DNA of 64,000 nucleotides from Engraulis encrasicolus (GCF_034702125.1 NW_026945764.1:562305-626304); one strand, 5' to 3'; positions 41,742 to 55,335 are shown, numbered from the stretch's first letter. Translations and numbers: made by a program. The notes: generated by a model not told the origin, from the sequence alone.

Positions 41742-44380
41742 TTTACGTAAAGGAACACTTGCAGTGTCAACAGATTGATTTGCCAAATGATCTTGAATGT
41801 GTTGGTATCACAATTAGTATTTCTCCCGAGATGTCTTTTAATGTTATTGTTCTCTATAGACCACCGTCTGATAATGACACGTTTTTTGAGAAACTGTCTG
41901 ATGTTCTCAAAGCATGTTGTGGTAAAGAAGTGTTACTAATGGGTGATCTGAATTTAAACTGGCTAGACAAAACAAGAAGGAAAAAACTAAAAAATATTGC
42001 ATGTAAATTTCACTTAACCCAGTTGATAGAAAATCCAACGAGGATCACACAGTCTTCAAAGACACTACTGGATTTGATATTTTCAAATAAAAGGGAACGC
42101 ATATCTAAAACATATAACCTAGTCACTGGGCTATCAGACCATAATCTTACTCTAGTAGCAAGGCAGCTCTCCAAAAAAAGATTCAGGAACAACACACCAG
42201 AAGGAAAACAATATATCTCACTCATTCCCAAGTCACAAATGCAGCACCTAGAAACAGACTTTAAGGAAACACATTGGGGTAATGTTGTAAAGGATAAAAA
42301 TTGTGAACAAGCATGCAATGACCTACTGGATACCATCAAAGGTCTATTATCCAAATACACCAAAAACATTCCTCGCAGACAGAGAAAGCGAACATTGCCC
42401 TGGTTTAACACCTTATTATTAAAACTTATTAAGCAAAGGGATGCAGCCCTGAAAAAATCACTTAAGTCTGGTCTAGTTACGGACCGCCTGTTATACACAG
42501 GCCTTAGGAACAAGGCCACATCAGAATTTAGGAAGGCCAGAGCAAACTACTTTCTTGATATTATAAAACAAGCAAAAGGTAACTCAAAGTTATTATGGAG
42601 AACTATTGATCAACTCTCAGGAAAAGAACGCAAAGAGACTGTACCCCTTAATCTTAAAATAAATGACACATTGCAAAATGATAGTCTAATAATTGCAAAT
42701 AGTTTTAATGATTATTTTATTAACTCTGTTTTAGAATTGGGTGGCAGCACATCAGCTCCTTGTCCGTCAACCAATCTAGACAGATCTCAATTCTGTGTTC
42801 AAAATTGTGCAATCTCTGTCTTGGATTTTAATATTATAGATGAAGTAAAAATAAATAAAATTTTATCAACTATATCCACCTCCAAAGCTAAAGACATCTG
42901 GGGCATGGACACCTTTCTCCTAAAGAAATTTAAAGATGTCTTAACTACTCCCATAGCTCATATAGTAAACAAGTCCTTGGAGGAAAACTATTTTCCTAAT
43001 GTTCTAAAAACAGCTATAGTGACTCCTATCTTTAAAGCTGGGGACAAACAGGATGTCACTAATTATAGACCCATTAGTATATTGCCGGCCATTTCGAAAA
43101 TAATAGAAAAAACAGTTGCTGAACAGCTTGTGGAGCATTTAAACACAAAAAAACTCATGCACCCCATGCAGTTTGGTTTTAGAGCCAACCACTCAACCGA
43201 CACTGCATGCTGCTATTTTATAGAACACATCAAGGCAAATCTTGATAATGGAGGAGTGGTGGGTGCTGTGTTCTTAGACCTTCGCAAGGCTTTTGACACA
43301 GTCAATCATCCAGTACTCCTCTCAAAGTTGGCGTGCTTTCAGCTGGCTCCAGGTGTACTAAACTGGATAGAGTCCTATCTATTAAATAGGGCCCAATGTG
43401 TTAAGATAAATGATAAAATATCTTCCTTAAAAGCTTGCTCTATGGGGGTGCCACAAGGTTCCATATTGGGACCTTTGTTGTTCAGCACTTACATAAATGA
43501 TCTTCCATCTGTATGTGAGGGTGTGGAGATACTGATGTATGCTGACGACACTGTATTATTTACACACGGCAAAGATCCGGTACAGGTGGCCAGCAAATTG
43601 ACTCAAACACTAACTAAGGTCTCAATGTGGTTAAAAACCTCCTGTCTCACACTAAATACCAACAAAACTGTCACAATGTATTTTCACAATAGATTTAAAC
43701 TAAATGTTGTTCCAGACATATATGTTGATGGAACAAAGCTAAATAATGTTGATGAGTTTAAATATTTAGGTGTGACCTTAGATTCTACTCTTAGTTTTAA
43801 GAAACACATTAAAAAGCTGGGTAATACTGTAAAGTATAGCATATCAAATTTTAGACATATCCGTAACTCTCTGAGTATTGATGCTGCTGTGACTTATGTC
43901 AATGCTATGATCATGTCCCACCTGCATTATTGTTTATCAAGCTGGTCCCAGGCCAACAAGACTGTCTTAAAATCCATTGATTCACTATACAAGCAGGCCC
44001 TGAAGGTCCTAGATAGAAGATCTTTTCAGTACCACCATTGTCCTATACTGAGCAAGTATAATATGCTCAGCCTTGAAAACATCATACAATTTTCTGATCT
44101 GCGGCTAATCCATAAAATTATTCACAATGCAGCACCCCCACCCCTAAGAACATTTGTTCAACCCTGCTCTGAATTGATGAGCAGAACGTCAAGATCCACC
44201 ATTAGGGGTGATTGTAGTCTCCCAATCCGACGAACTGCTTTTGCTCAGTCAGCCTTCTCCTTCAGGGCAACCAAAACATGGAATAGTCTACCCAGTAACT
44301 TAAAAAGTATTACTGATTATCAGGCCTTCTCAAGGGGTGTGAAAAAATGGATATTAACCAACCAGTCTTGTCAACATTAA
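41697..44380 (+). CDS. LINE endonuclease-reverse transcriptase, main part
   Basis: The frame is open from 41630; homology starts just after the T run. Endonuclease: LLMGDLNLNWLD, GLSDHNLTLVARQL. RT: YRPISILPAISKIIEKT, LDLRKAFDTVNHPVLL, GVPQGSILGPLLFSTYIND, MYADDTVLFT (YADD pair), FKYLGVTLDSTLSFKKH. C-terminus: TRSTIRGDCSLPIRRTAF, TWNSLPSNLKSI, ending at 44380. No internal stop, so this copy is only one indel from a full ORF. Confidence 0.93.
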
Positions 44381-44418
44381 TCATATGTTTTTAAAATATG
44401 ACTCACACTGTATGCCAT

Positions 44419-44422
<4 letters not shown>

Positions 44423-44514
<92 letters not shown>
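44423..44514. repeat. (GT)n microsatellite in the LINE 3' UTR
   Basis: GT run with a single GCAT interruption at about 44448. Confidence 0.95.
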
Positions 44515-44517
<3 letters not shown>

Positions 44518-44933
44518 ACCTATGGCCTATGGATGTGCTTACTTGTTTATATCTTGTCTATGTTATTGTATTTTAATATTTGTTTTACCTGTCCAGGGAC
44601 TGCAGATGGAAATTAGCTATATAGCTATAATCTGGCACAAGCCATCTTTTTACTTCTGTAATCAATGTGTATTGTGCATGGTCCCTGCTGAACTAAACTA
44701 AATAAACTAAACTAAACTAAATAGGGCCTACCTTGGTATGATAGAGAGGTGGGACTCTTAGTATGAGAGAAAGGTGGTAAATAAATTATACAGTGGCAAT
44801 ATCATCTACCCCATTCTGTCCAATTTAAATAAATAGGCTAACTATCAAACTTAACTACCAGATTTCGCCAAAATAGCAGGCCAATCTAACACTGCTACAG
44901 GTGAAACAAGAACATAGCCTGTAGAAAAAATAC

Positions 44934-45085
44934 CGCGATCCCTCAGTTCGGTGCAATATCGTTACAGCCTTAGAAGCCGCGTATCAGAATGTAGGGCCGG
45001 ACGTAGTATTATTGATTATGTGGACTTGATTTTTTTTAGAAAACACAAGAATCCATGCTAATATTTAAACCAATCAAAGTCAGAA
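44934..45085. repeat. Inverted copy of the array's left flank
   Basis: GTTACAGCCTTAGAAGCCGC, GAATGTAGGGCCGGACG, TTATGTGGACTTGATTTTT and AGAATCCATGCTAATATTTA are inverted relative to 35870-36018. CGCGATCCCTCAGTTCG just left recurs at 47481 (CGCGATCCCTCGGTTCG). Confidence 0.75.
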
Positions 45086-45475
45086 CGTTTTTCATCATTC
45101 TCTGAATGAAAAAAAATAACAGCAAAATACAGAGGACATGACCTCGGTATCCTCAATACTGGTTACGGGGCTGGAAGCAAAACAACACCAAAATTGTACA
45201 TTAATATGGCATGATAACCATTGCAAACAGGTAGTTAGTGAAAGATAATGCGTTGAAATTGTGGACCAGTAAAACGGAAATGTGAAAACTGTATTGTTCT
45301 TTGTTATTATGCAGTTTGTTGACCACACAGGGTGCTTACATTTCCTCAGCTTTCCCTTCAATCAAGACCCTAAAAGGTTGTTAGACCATATACCAATAGA
45401 CCTAATAGAATCACCTAAGCAATATGTGAATGATAAAAATGAAAACATATGAATTTATTTATTTATTTAATTAAT

Positions 45476-45860
45476 TAAAGGGACACTGTGCAGGAAATGG
45501 TCAAAAAATGTACTGCAACTATGCTGCTCATTGGAATCGGGCTCCCTATTGCCAAATTTGATCTTTACATGAAAGTTTATTAAGTATTAAACAAATATTT
45601 TCTAGTATGGTTCAAGTACAATCATTTTTGCAGCTAAAAATGGCTATTTTTGGAAATTCAAAATGGCGGACCATGGAGAAGATCCCCCTTTTCATGTATG
45701 AAAAGTGTAATTTTTCCAGTCATAATGAATACTTGGAATTTGATGCTAGTGGTAGGTATTCATGAAAAAGGTAACATTAGTGAATCGGCAGCATGAATTC
45801 TGGAAATAAATAACTAAAAATCTCCCTTTAAACGTTTCCTGCAACAGCAAGAATAACATG
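45476..45860. mobile_element. Short interspersed MITE-like repeat
   Basis: It begins TTAAAGGGACACTGTGCAGG and ends with CTCCCTTTAAACGTTTCCTGC, an imperfect inverted end pair. AATTCATGCTGCCGATTCACT (minus strand) and TGAATACTTGGAATTTGATG lie inside. It resembles a common fish non-autonomous repeat. Confidence 0.5.
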
Positions 45861-46511
45861 AACAAACATAAACAAATACACATTAGCCATATTAAAATAA
45901 ACTAAAGATCATTATTTCAGTTCTCAAGATCTGACTCAGTCCAGAAAGCATCTGTAATGTGTCACCATGATTATCCTCTTCATGCTGATATACGCATGTC
46001 TGAAGTTTTCAGAGGATTTAGCATTTTGAGCTTCTTCTCAGACATTGGCAATTCGGCAGTTTACATTGATGGCTGCACCTGCAAGACATCAGTTGTAACA
46101 TTGCCTCAGGGGCTGGAGATTGCCGCATCCACTGTATAGTCAGCTGGTCATTTTCATTGTTGGCCCAGCCATGGTCAAGTGGGCTTGGGATTTGTGGATG
46201 CTGCTGAAGACATAATCTCCAGATGCCAGCCAGATAGTTGGCAAACATAGTATGCATGAGGAGGCAGTCATCACATGGTGGAAGTTGGATTGATTCACAC
46301 TCTCCATGCTGAATGCAGGAAAGCTGGTAGCGAGCTGTATTTATGTTCTACGTACTTGTCGATGCAATGTAGAGTTGGCACCTAAATGCTTCATGAATGC
46401 ATCCATGGACAGTAAGGCTGACAGTAAGGCTGATTTCTCAAAAAAAAACAAAAAAAAAAAAAAACATATTAGTTCACCAAGGAAAAAGGCTTATATAGGC
46501 TAAGATCATAT

Positions 46512-46512
46512 C

Positions 46513-46594
<82 letters not shown>
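46512..46594. repeat. (GA)n microsatellite
   Basis: About 40 GA units with one early interruption. An A-rich run lies just upstream (46440-46464). Confidence 0.95.
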
Positions 46595-46596
<2 letters not shown>

Positions 46597-48984
46597 CATG
46601 GTGCCTATGGCCATTGACAGCTGTCTTACTTGATCAAACATTAAGCCTATCCAATTAATATCCAATCATTGACTGAAAACAACCCTGGTCATAGCCTATG
46701 TCTTCAGGAAACATGTCGTATTCTGATGTTAAATATTTTCATAGCTTTTCTTTGATCGTGCAGCAGCGCATGCCCGTAGCCTACAATCAAAACTCGAAAT
46801 GAATCTCAGTTAGTTCTCACTGCGCGCACGTATTTTGTTTTGTTTTGTGATTTGACATTTTGTCAAGAGCGAGAATGAATGCAGATGCTGAAATGGAGCA
46901 CGCTTTCTGCAGGCAGTAATTTTACAATCACTAGTAGCCTAACACGGGGAAGAAATTATGCTGCCAAATATCCTTCTGCTTATCGACCTTAACGTTCGTC
47001 CGACTTCGGGCACCTCCCTTACTAGCGATTCCAGGCTGGTTTATGGATATCGACAGGCGGAGCATCTCGCGCGCTCTCTCTCTCTCTGCTCCAACGTCAA
47101 ACTCCACTCGCCATAGCCTAGGCTACATCGCGCATGCATGAATCAAAATATCTTGACACGTTTATAAAAGCCTTCTTGGTCTGTTGATCATTTCTGCTTC
47201 ACCTTCCGATGTTTGCGGAAGTTTTTCGTCTCACGGAGGTTGCTCAGGCAATGGATAACAACGAATGCACATGCTGGTTGGACGGAGCATTTCATAAGAG
47301 AAAGGGGTGAATGTTTAGCCTACTCGCATATGTGCGCCACTTTTTCTACTTGTCTTTTTAAGCGCATATGCAAACTTTTGCCCGCATGTTGACTGTTGTG
47401 TTCTAGACAGAGGAATAACAACTTTAAAAGGGCACATCGCGATTCTGTGAGGAAGGCGATAGGGGTTCGTGGGTCTGCGTACCGCGATCCCTCGGTTCGA
47501 TGCAATATCATTACAGCCTTAATGGACAGGTCCCAGTCCTACCCCAGCTTATGAAAAACTGTTTAAAAGAGCTATGATCTCATCGTGAGCTTTAAGGCTG
47601 TGAGATTTCCACGGCCTGCACTGCCCTTTTGTGTTTTTATGATTGTTTTTTGTATTTACTTTACCTTATTTTTCTATTGTAGACCTTGCCTCTTCCCCTT
47701 TACATTAGAAAATGTGTATTTCATGTAAAGATATTCCCTATCACATAACCTGGTGGCTCGGTGGTACTCGCACTGGGTACAAAGTAGTTCAAGAAAACTG
47801 TCTTGTGGTGTACCCCGGTTGGCTTTAACGCCGTAACACAGTCCCTCTGTTATAACCTTAATGTCACCAAAATGGTAATTGCCAAGTCTTAATCGAATAT
47901 CTAGGACTTCCTGCATTGTTAGCAATGTTGTTATAATGTAGTCGAGCGCTTTCAGCCAAGAGTGAATTGGCCTGTCGCCAGGCCCATTTGCAGAAGGAGG
48001 CAGAGGTGGGAAGAGTAATAACAAATGTAATTAAGTAAACATACCATTACTTGGTTCAAATTCTACTCAAAGTAGAAGTAAAATTTCCTCGAGTAAAAGT
48101 TTACTTTCAGTTTGTCTTTCTATCGCTTTCCTTAAATAGCACCCTTCGTGACCTCTGTCTATCTCTGCAAAAGTCATCTTCCAATAACCTGGCGATCGTG
48201 ACAACAAAATTCTGTGTGCCCCATACAACAGCCCATTACTCTGAATTTAGGGGTCTGGATTTCAAGGGCGTACCCAGATCGGACCCCCCTTCATCAATGG
48301 CTCATTCAGAATAGCCTACCCGCTACCAAAATAATGACTAAAGGTAGGCCTAAGAAGAGGGTTTCTTAAGCCAGGTGGCACATTAGACCAGGGCTCATCT
48401 CCTTTTCCCAAAATAAACAGTGCTATAGCTTAAGTGGTGCATGTAAAATACAGATAAATATCTATCAAACATTTAAACAACATTGATTCAACGATTCAGC
48501 ATTTCTAATGGAGAAAGAGTGTCATTCTATCACTGATTTTTTTAAAAGGGCACGGCTCCTTTAAGATTTTTTTTTTTTTTTAAATCCTGGGAGAAGCTGC
48601 GCACGAGAGAACGCTACAGCGTAGTTCTACCAAAGAAGCCTCTTTGGTTCTACCCACACAAAATACACATGACTATTAGTCTCAGAATGTCAGTGGAGTC
48701 ACAACTCAAAATTCTTTTTGCTAATAATGCCTAAAGTTTTTACAAGACGCGGCAAGCGCTACATGTTTGCAGTCTACCGCATATAGGCCTAGCGAGAGTA
48801 GCGTTTAGTTTGTCTTCAAAACGCATTTTTATCACACGGAATAATTTGCAAAATGGCACAGCCTGGCAAGATTGAAATGGTTCGGGAACATGTTGTTTGT
48901 GCCCCATGCAATACGAGGTGTTTGATGTTACAAATGTGTAGGCTAGAAATGTGATAGGCCTAGGCCTAAATATCCCCCTTCTGG
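46595..48984. other. No gene recognised
   Basis: Short frames only. 47478-47525 holds a partial copy of the 44934 repeat. Confidence 0.4.
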
Positions 48985-49195
48985 CTGCATACTGTTGCGG
49001 GGATGGCGAAATAACTTCTAATGTCCGCCTATAAGCTGCACTAGTTGCGATGGCGAAATAACTTCTAATGTCCGCCTACCTGCATATTTGCGATGGCGAA
49101 ATAACTTCTAATTTCCGCCTAGCTGCACTAGTTGCGATGGCGAAATAACTTGTCCGCCTAGCTGCACCAGTTGCGGTGCAACTAATGTCCGCCCT
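48985..49195. repeat. Tandem repeat, about four units of 50-57 bp
   Basis: Units share GTTGCGATGGCGAAATAACT, TCTAATGTCCGCCT and AGCTGCACTA; starts at about 48990, 49045, 49090 and 49133, the last shortened. Confidence 0.85.
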
Positions 49196-50519
49196 TTTCT
49201 TTTTGAGGGCTTTCAGCACCACTAGCACATGGACCACTCCACCGAATTTCCTGGCCGTATAATGTCCCATCACTCTGTTGCAAGCGGCAACATGGGTCGT
49301 CACTCGTCATAGCTCCGAATAAACAGCGGTTATCTCTCATGTCATAAAGAACAACCAGTTTAAAATGTTTTTTTTAGTATTATTAATGCTACCACTGTGT
49401 AATAGGCTATTGAAATATAAACTAATCATGTAGATTTTCGATAGGCCTGCATTAAAATATTATGACAAAAATGGGTAGGGACAATTTTATATCCCTAAAA
49501 TATTGGTAGGGACATGTCACAACCGTCCCCCCTAAACCTACGCCCGTGCTGGATTTAATGGTGTTTAGGTCTGGGACATTCATTTTCAAAGGCTGGGAAG
49601 CCTATCAAAGGAAATAGTCTGGTGGATTTCATTTAATTCCCAGTTGTGAGATTAAATTCATGAATAAGTTAAGTTAATAAATAATAAGTCTTGTATATCT
49701 TCTAAAAAAATGTTTTCAGGCTGCGCTGCTACTCCCTCAGTTCTAGTCCCTGGTGTGTGCTCTACTCTTCTCAGCCAGTTGCTTGCAACTCTATTGTGTA
49801 CCACAGGGGCAGGCAATTAGTGGTCCGGGGGTCAAATATTGCCCGCCACCAATTATATTCGGCCCGCAAGATGCAGCAAATAACATAGTCAAATAGCCTA
49901 ATTGAAAAAAATGCATTCAGGATTAGTTCCATGCTTGTTCGTACGCTATGCATTCAGAATCAACTTTTTGTTCCATGGCTTTTGACGCCATTTTGCATTG
50001 ATAGCTACTCTTCAGCTAATGAAACACGGTATAACAATGAACAACTTGGAATTGTATACATAAGCTACGGCAGGTTGCTAAGGCAGGTCGCCCTTTTCAT
50101 GAGAAAGACGAGATGCAGCAGTCGGCATATTATCAGTACGTAGGAGATGCAACTATTTCCTATTTATTATATGGTGTGACGTCATCGGCCGAATGCTCCA
50201 TTCATTTCAACGGGGCTCTCCAACGTTCGCACGTCTGTTATTTTTCGATAACGGACGTGTTGGTCTATAACAGACCGCTGTCAATGGCAACAAGACTTTT
50301 CACTGCTAAAGCGACTTTTCAACAAGACTCTAATCAGCTGCGATAGACAACACCTGTTGTCCTGGCTACCTAGCTGTTGCCTAGCGGTGTTCCACAACGG
50401 CACTGTTTTGTTTTGCGCAGCAACAATCTTTTGACATTAAAAACTATAATAGACTTAACAATAAATAGGCCTAAAGAAATGTCCCCGCCATGTGTGAATC
50501 ATTTAAGTATATCCATATA
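49196..50519. other. No gene recognised
   Basis: 49805-49875 contains GTGGTCCGGGGGTCAAATAT and CGGCCCGCAAGATG, typical of a dispersed fish repeat. No coding exon was found. Confidence 0.4.
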
Positions 50520-50524
50520 ATAAG

Positions 50525-50670
50525 CGGGTTAACTTTCGGCGAGTCGGTCGCTTTGTGGAATAGCAGCACTTCAGAGAGAACAAGACCCCTCCGCTCCGCG
50601 TCGGGGTCTAAAGATTCTCTCTGTCGTGCTGCTATTCCACGGTAGCGACCTTCTCGCCGAACGTTAACCC
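50525..50670. repeat. Snapback repeat, arms about 65 bp
   Basis: GGGTTAACTTTCGGCGAG, GGAATAGCAGCAC, CAGAGAGAA and AAGACCCC are inverted on the right as GGGGTCT, GTGCTGCTATTCC and CTCGCCGAACGTTAACCC. The centre is CTCCGCTCCGCGT. Confidence 0.9.
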
Positions 50671-50799
50671 TTACATAACAGAAAAAGCACCACACCTGTT
50701 TGTACCAGTAAAAAGCCATAGCCACTGCCGGCCTGTGATGCCCCTGGCAGAAAAAAATCAGCCCGCGTCCAAACCTAATTCCCTACCCCTGGTGTACTA

Positions 50800-52895
50800 G
50801 TGCAGGTTCAGTTGTAAGTTTAGGAACATTTCATATAGATTTTTCCATTCAGCATTTTTTTTACTTCTAGGACCCCCCCGAATAACAATCCACCTGTTTC
50901 CAATTTTTTTCTTAATATTTAGTGGCAAATCCAAGATGGCTGCCATTGTGAACAGAACATTCGCCATTAATGCTGTTTTAAGGATTGTATTTCTTCAGCT
51001 AATCTTTTTTTTTTCATTTCCAGGACATTTCACAGAAAACCACTTGTTTGCTTCTTTTTTAGTGGGAAAATCAAGATGGCTGACATCATATTTGGCAAAA
51101 TTGGCATATTTAGTATTTTTTAAGTCTATTCATCCATTGTTGACTTTTATTTGTAATATTTGTTATATGACTGAAGTCAGCTATCACATAAACTAAATCC
51201 ATTACAAAATCCAAGATGACCGACATTTCATATAGCAAAATCAATATTAACATAATGCTTTCAGGTCTATAAAGCCATTCATTTGTGAATTTAAGCACAG
51301 AAGATTTTGTGCAGGTCCAAATTATTGCTCAAACAAAAAATACTATGAATCAATTCATGTACGGTACCTGTTATGCAGTGCTACCTGTACAGTAGTGTTG
51401 CATATGCACTGGTTTGGCTTCCTATGTCAAGGCCTACAAAGTTGCTTCAGGGTCGGCTTACGCTTATCTGATGGCTATGAAACCAAATGTTCTGCCTGGG
51501 ATGCTGCATTCATCCAATTCCAACAATCTTGCCATGCTCTCTGCTCACAGAACTAGGCTCTTTGATATGACAGTCAGTGTACACCCATGACCCTCGTATC
51601 ACTCATGACTATTATACCTTTGTAAGACCTTTGGCATCATGAAGTATTGGTGCCACAAGTGTGAATGTTAACTGTGTCTGCCTCCAGGGACACCGCCAGA
51701 AATTTTGAGCACCACGAAAGATTTTATTTTTGGGCCCCCATAAGGGCCCTGTCAAATTGGGAACTGGCAAATTGCAAGCCAAACATTTGCGCACAACATT
51801 TAAGGTGTGTCACCTCAAACTTCAGATGCTCTACCTCTGAGACTGAGGCATCATGGGGATGGACAGAGGGCTCCACTCCTGTCATAAATCACACCGGCTC
51901 CACCTGCTGCTATGCTATTGAGATCAGGGGTCAGTTCAGCTATAGAGGAGATCTAGGTTATTAGCTAGTTCAAGGGTTTTTGGACACCATGTTGAATTTT
52001 GGCAAAATATGAGATAAATGTTGATAACATTTCATGTAATGACAGTTATGTGCCTATCAAAATATTACCAATAGGCGTACAATACTGCAGAATGGCTTTA
52101 TAGACCGTAGCCCCTTAATGCCGTACCTCCTGTGACACACTGTAATAGTCATTGAAAGTTAACTACCATAGCACTACAGAACTATGACATGACACAGGGC
52201 CTTTAATAATGCACTGTCTACGACTTGGTCAGTGCTATTCTGGTAACAGCAAATTTAAAATGCCATGTCTTAATGGGTTAAAACACCAAAATGTCCTCAT
52301 TTTGCTATACTGTCAGCCATCTTGGATTTTGCTTCTGAAAGTTAAAGGGACAATAAAAACAAGTTGTTTTGTATTCAGCGGGGGTCCTACAAATGAAATA
52401 GGATAAGACACATTACCTGGTCATAAAAAGAAAAACATATTGAATATTTTTTGAAGGAAGTTCATGTAATGGCAGACTGAACAGTCCTTTATCCATTGTG
52501 AATATTACAAATACAAGAAAAAACAATGCCTTTAGAGACCTTAAAACACCAAATACATAATTTATGCTATATGTCATGTTAGCCATCTTGGATTTTGGTA
52601 CTAAAACTTGAGGGGCGGGGGTGGAAACAGGTTGTTTTTTGTTCAGGGGGTGTAAGAAATATAAAAAACACCAATTCCAAAAATGTATATGACATGTTTC
52701 TTTCAATTACATTCAATTGTGTTAGAATATGACCATATATCCGCCATCTTGGATTTTGGGCGTTTCCACTTCAGAAAAAAATTGGAAACAGGTGGATCCG
52801 AAGACTATGGGGTCTGTAGTTGATGAAAAACACAATTTGGAAAAATCTATATGAAATGTTCCTAAACCTTATTTTTGGGACAATTGAACCTGCAC
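50800..52895. mobile_element. DNA element of 2.1 kb with long inverted ends and TA duplication
   Basis: GTGCAGGTTCA(G/A)TTG ends at 50800 and inverted at 52895, flanked by TA. The outer about 150 bp pair (GGAACATTTCATATAGATTT, CCACCTGTTTCCAATTTTTT). Inside, modules containing (A)TCCAAGATGG(C/A)(T/C)G are repeated in both orientations (about 50930, 51072, 51210, 52318, 52583, 52742). No transposase. Confidence 0.75.
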
Positions 52896-53649
52896 TATAC
52901 TGTCCGTGGGTTGTCGGCGGGCCCTAGATAGTGAGTGCGTTACAATATGCGACCTTGCCTCCTACACTTGCGCTTGTCTCCTCGTCCCGCCTGCTTGCTC
53001 CTCCTCCGTGGAGACTGTTTTTCATTCACCATCCCAATTGCAAATGAGAAAAAGACTCCCTTATTCCCGTGTAGTAGTCTTACCATAACAATACAGGGGT
53101 GAGTTTCTGAAAAGGGAAGTGTTAGCCTGTTAGCAACTTCGGTAGTTGAAAATGGGAAAATGCATTGAAAGCAACGAAGTAGCTAATGTAGTAAGCAACT
53201 TTGGTTTCGAGAAATTCACCCCAGTATAGTTATGCTAATTATGGAAATTGCTCAAAGTGAAACTTTGAGAAACCTAGCTAAATTATATCCACTAGGCCCA
53301 TATATGATATTTCTGCAATAAAACTTTAGGGTCCTCAACATTTCTGGGTTCATGAAATCACAAGATCAGAGAATATGGTCATTTACATAGACAAAACCAT
53401 GTCTCAAACATGCAACCTTATGCACACTCAAAATTTCTCTGAAACTTTTTCTGGACATTGTAGCTGTGAAAAGGTGTCTTCCATATATATTAGAGCAAAG
53501 AAATGATTCAACTGATGCTTCAGCCTTTGTATAGCCATATAATAAGGACAATTCTAAAAACGCCATTGATTTCTACACTGATGACTTGTTTCCTCCCTCT
53601 TTTTTCATCAGGATGACTTCCTTTTCATATTCTCATCATGTGTCTAGGA

Positions 53650-54035
53650 TAGGGTGACCAGACGTCCCGGTTTGACCGGGACAGTCCCGTTTTGGAGTTG
53701 TGTGTCCCAGGTCCCGAGCAAACTCTCTCGGGACACAAATATGTCCCGGTTTTGGCCACCCACTACATTGCACCTTGTCTATCAGGGTAAATATATGGAA
53801 AAGATTACATGTTTACCTGCCACAGTTAATGGCAGCCAGCGCTTGTATAGAAAGTCTGAAGAAGTCAGTTGGGATTTGTCATTCCTCCCTCTAAAATTGA
53901 TCAGAATGCAGGAAACTGCATCTAAAAAAATACAAATTTTCCTGGGGGAGGACCCCCAGACCCGCCCGCCAAATATTGTCCTTCAGTCACGCACGAAGTG
54001 TCCCGGTTTCAGACTACAAAAAAATGGTCACCCTA
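53650..54035. mobile_element. hAT-type MITE, 386 bp
   Basis: TIR TAGGGTGACCA at both ends and the perfect 8-bp duplication GTCTAGGA (53642-53649 and 54036-54043). The interior repeats TGTCCCGG/CCGGGACA blocks. Confidence 0.85.
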
Positions 54036-54043
54036 GTCTAGGA

Positions 54044-55069
54044 CCACTGTGCCATGATATCAACAAATATGGAGCAAAATGGAGGAAATGCTACCTGGGT
54101 GCCCTCACAATATGCTTTGTTGGATATCGCAGGGGTGCCCTATTTTATTTATATAATATATTATATTTTAATACTATAAATGTTTATATTATGAATATTT
54201 TAGTTCTGCTGACCATGACCTGCCCAAAGACACAAAATACAAAAACCGGAGTTTGAAAATACAACAACAATGGACATTATAATGTTGAGTATCTCATGGA
54301 TACTCTCGGGGTCATACATGACCCCAGAGGTGTTTTGATTATAAATCCTATATAGATGGTCCAAATCTCTCAAAAATCATTCACAACATGCAAAACATAT
54401 GTATTGACAAACGCAAAGTTTTTCTGAGGAAAATTGCAGAAGTGGTGTATGAAAATATGTGCCCGGGGTCATAAATGACCCCAGTCGGTATTAGGGTTAA
54501 ACAGTGTTGCAAGCGGCAAAGCTCATTCTAGATGAACCTAGGAGACATGTGAAACCGTCCTCTGATTGCAGAATGGAAAATATTTCATTCTTTTTTTAAA
54601 TCATGGAGTCATGCACCCTCCAGATTATGACGAAAATGAATACTTCAGCTTGATTTAGTCATCAGTTTGAAAGACAGCATATATGATGGTAAAGGGGTGC
54701 AGAGATGCCTTGGTTATGGTCCTCTTACTCATGTAGAACATTAAAATGAATGATGAATGATATATTCAGACTTTAAACAGCACACAAAGCTACCAAGACA
54801 TTATATTTTGGAGCACAGCCTTTAGATATTGCACATAAGGATGGCAAATTTCAATCAGTGTGGTTCCATCATAAGAGTAAACAGGTGACAAAATAGTTTT
54901 CTTGCAGTCAGGATATGCCACATATTAAGCATAACAAGAAGGTAAACAAGTTGAAGAACACACCTATCAGTTGAGCTGATGAAATCATGTCTCGCACATC
55001 AAAATATATTTTTTTATTTTTTAAATCATGCCATCAGTTAAAGTATTTAACTGTTAGGTCTCCTCTCTT
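54044..55069. other. No gene; GGGGTCAT repeats
   Basis: CGGGGTCATACATGACCCC at about 54310 and GGGGTCATAAATGACCCC at about 54465 are small palindromes. GGGTTAAA ends the second at about 54495, recalling a piggyBac-type end, but no left end is defined. Confidence 0.4.
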
Positions 55070-55335
55070 GTGTTGTGTTTAGTCTTATCCAACATAAAAA
55101 TCAGTGTATTGCCCCTGTCCCAACTTTTTTGGGATTTGCTGCGAGGGTGAAATTTTAAATGATCACATAATTACCCCAAAACAATCATTTTGCTTGACTT
55201 TAACAACTGATATGTTGTCTGTACACAATGCTCTACCTTATTAACATGTTGAATGTTTTGAAAATGCAGTAGTTTGATTTTATTCACAAAATACCAAGTG
55301 TCCCAACTTTTTTGGAATCCGCTTTGTACATGCAC
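55070..55335 (+). mobile_element. Tc1/mariner-type 3' end remnant
   Basis: Contains TTAACAACTGATATGTTGTC, GAATGTTTTGAAAATGCAGT and GTCCCAACTTTTTTGGAATC followed by TTTGTACA. Same family as 10385-10620. Confidence 0.6.

Larger units (their letters stand above)
40741..44721 (+). mobile_element. CR1/L2-type LINE, nearly intact
   Basis: A non-LTR retrotransposon with one long ORF broken by a single frame change, a (GT)n-bearing 3' UTR and an AACTAAACT-type tail (about 44690-44721). No clear target duplication found. Confidence 0.9.

Noticed and set aside
53654..54256. 200-residue plus-strand frame
   Set aside because: It spans a MITE and its flank; the residues reflect the CCCGG-rich TIR region and have no domain signature.
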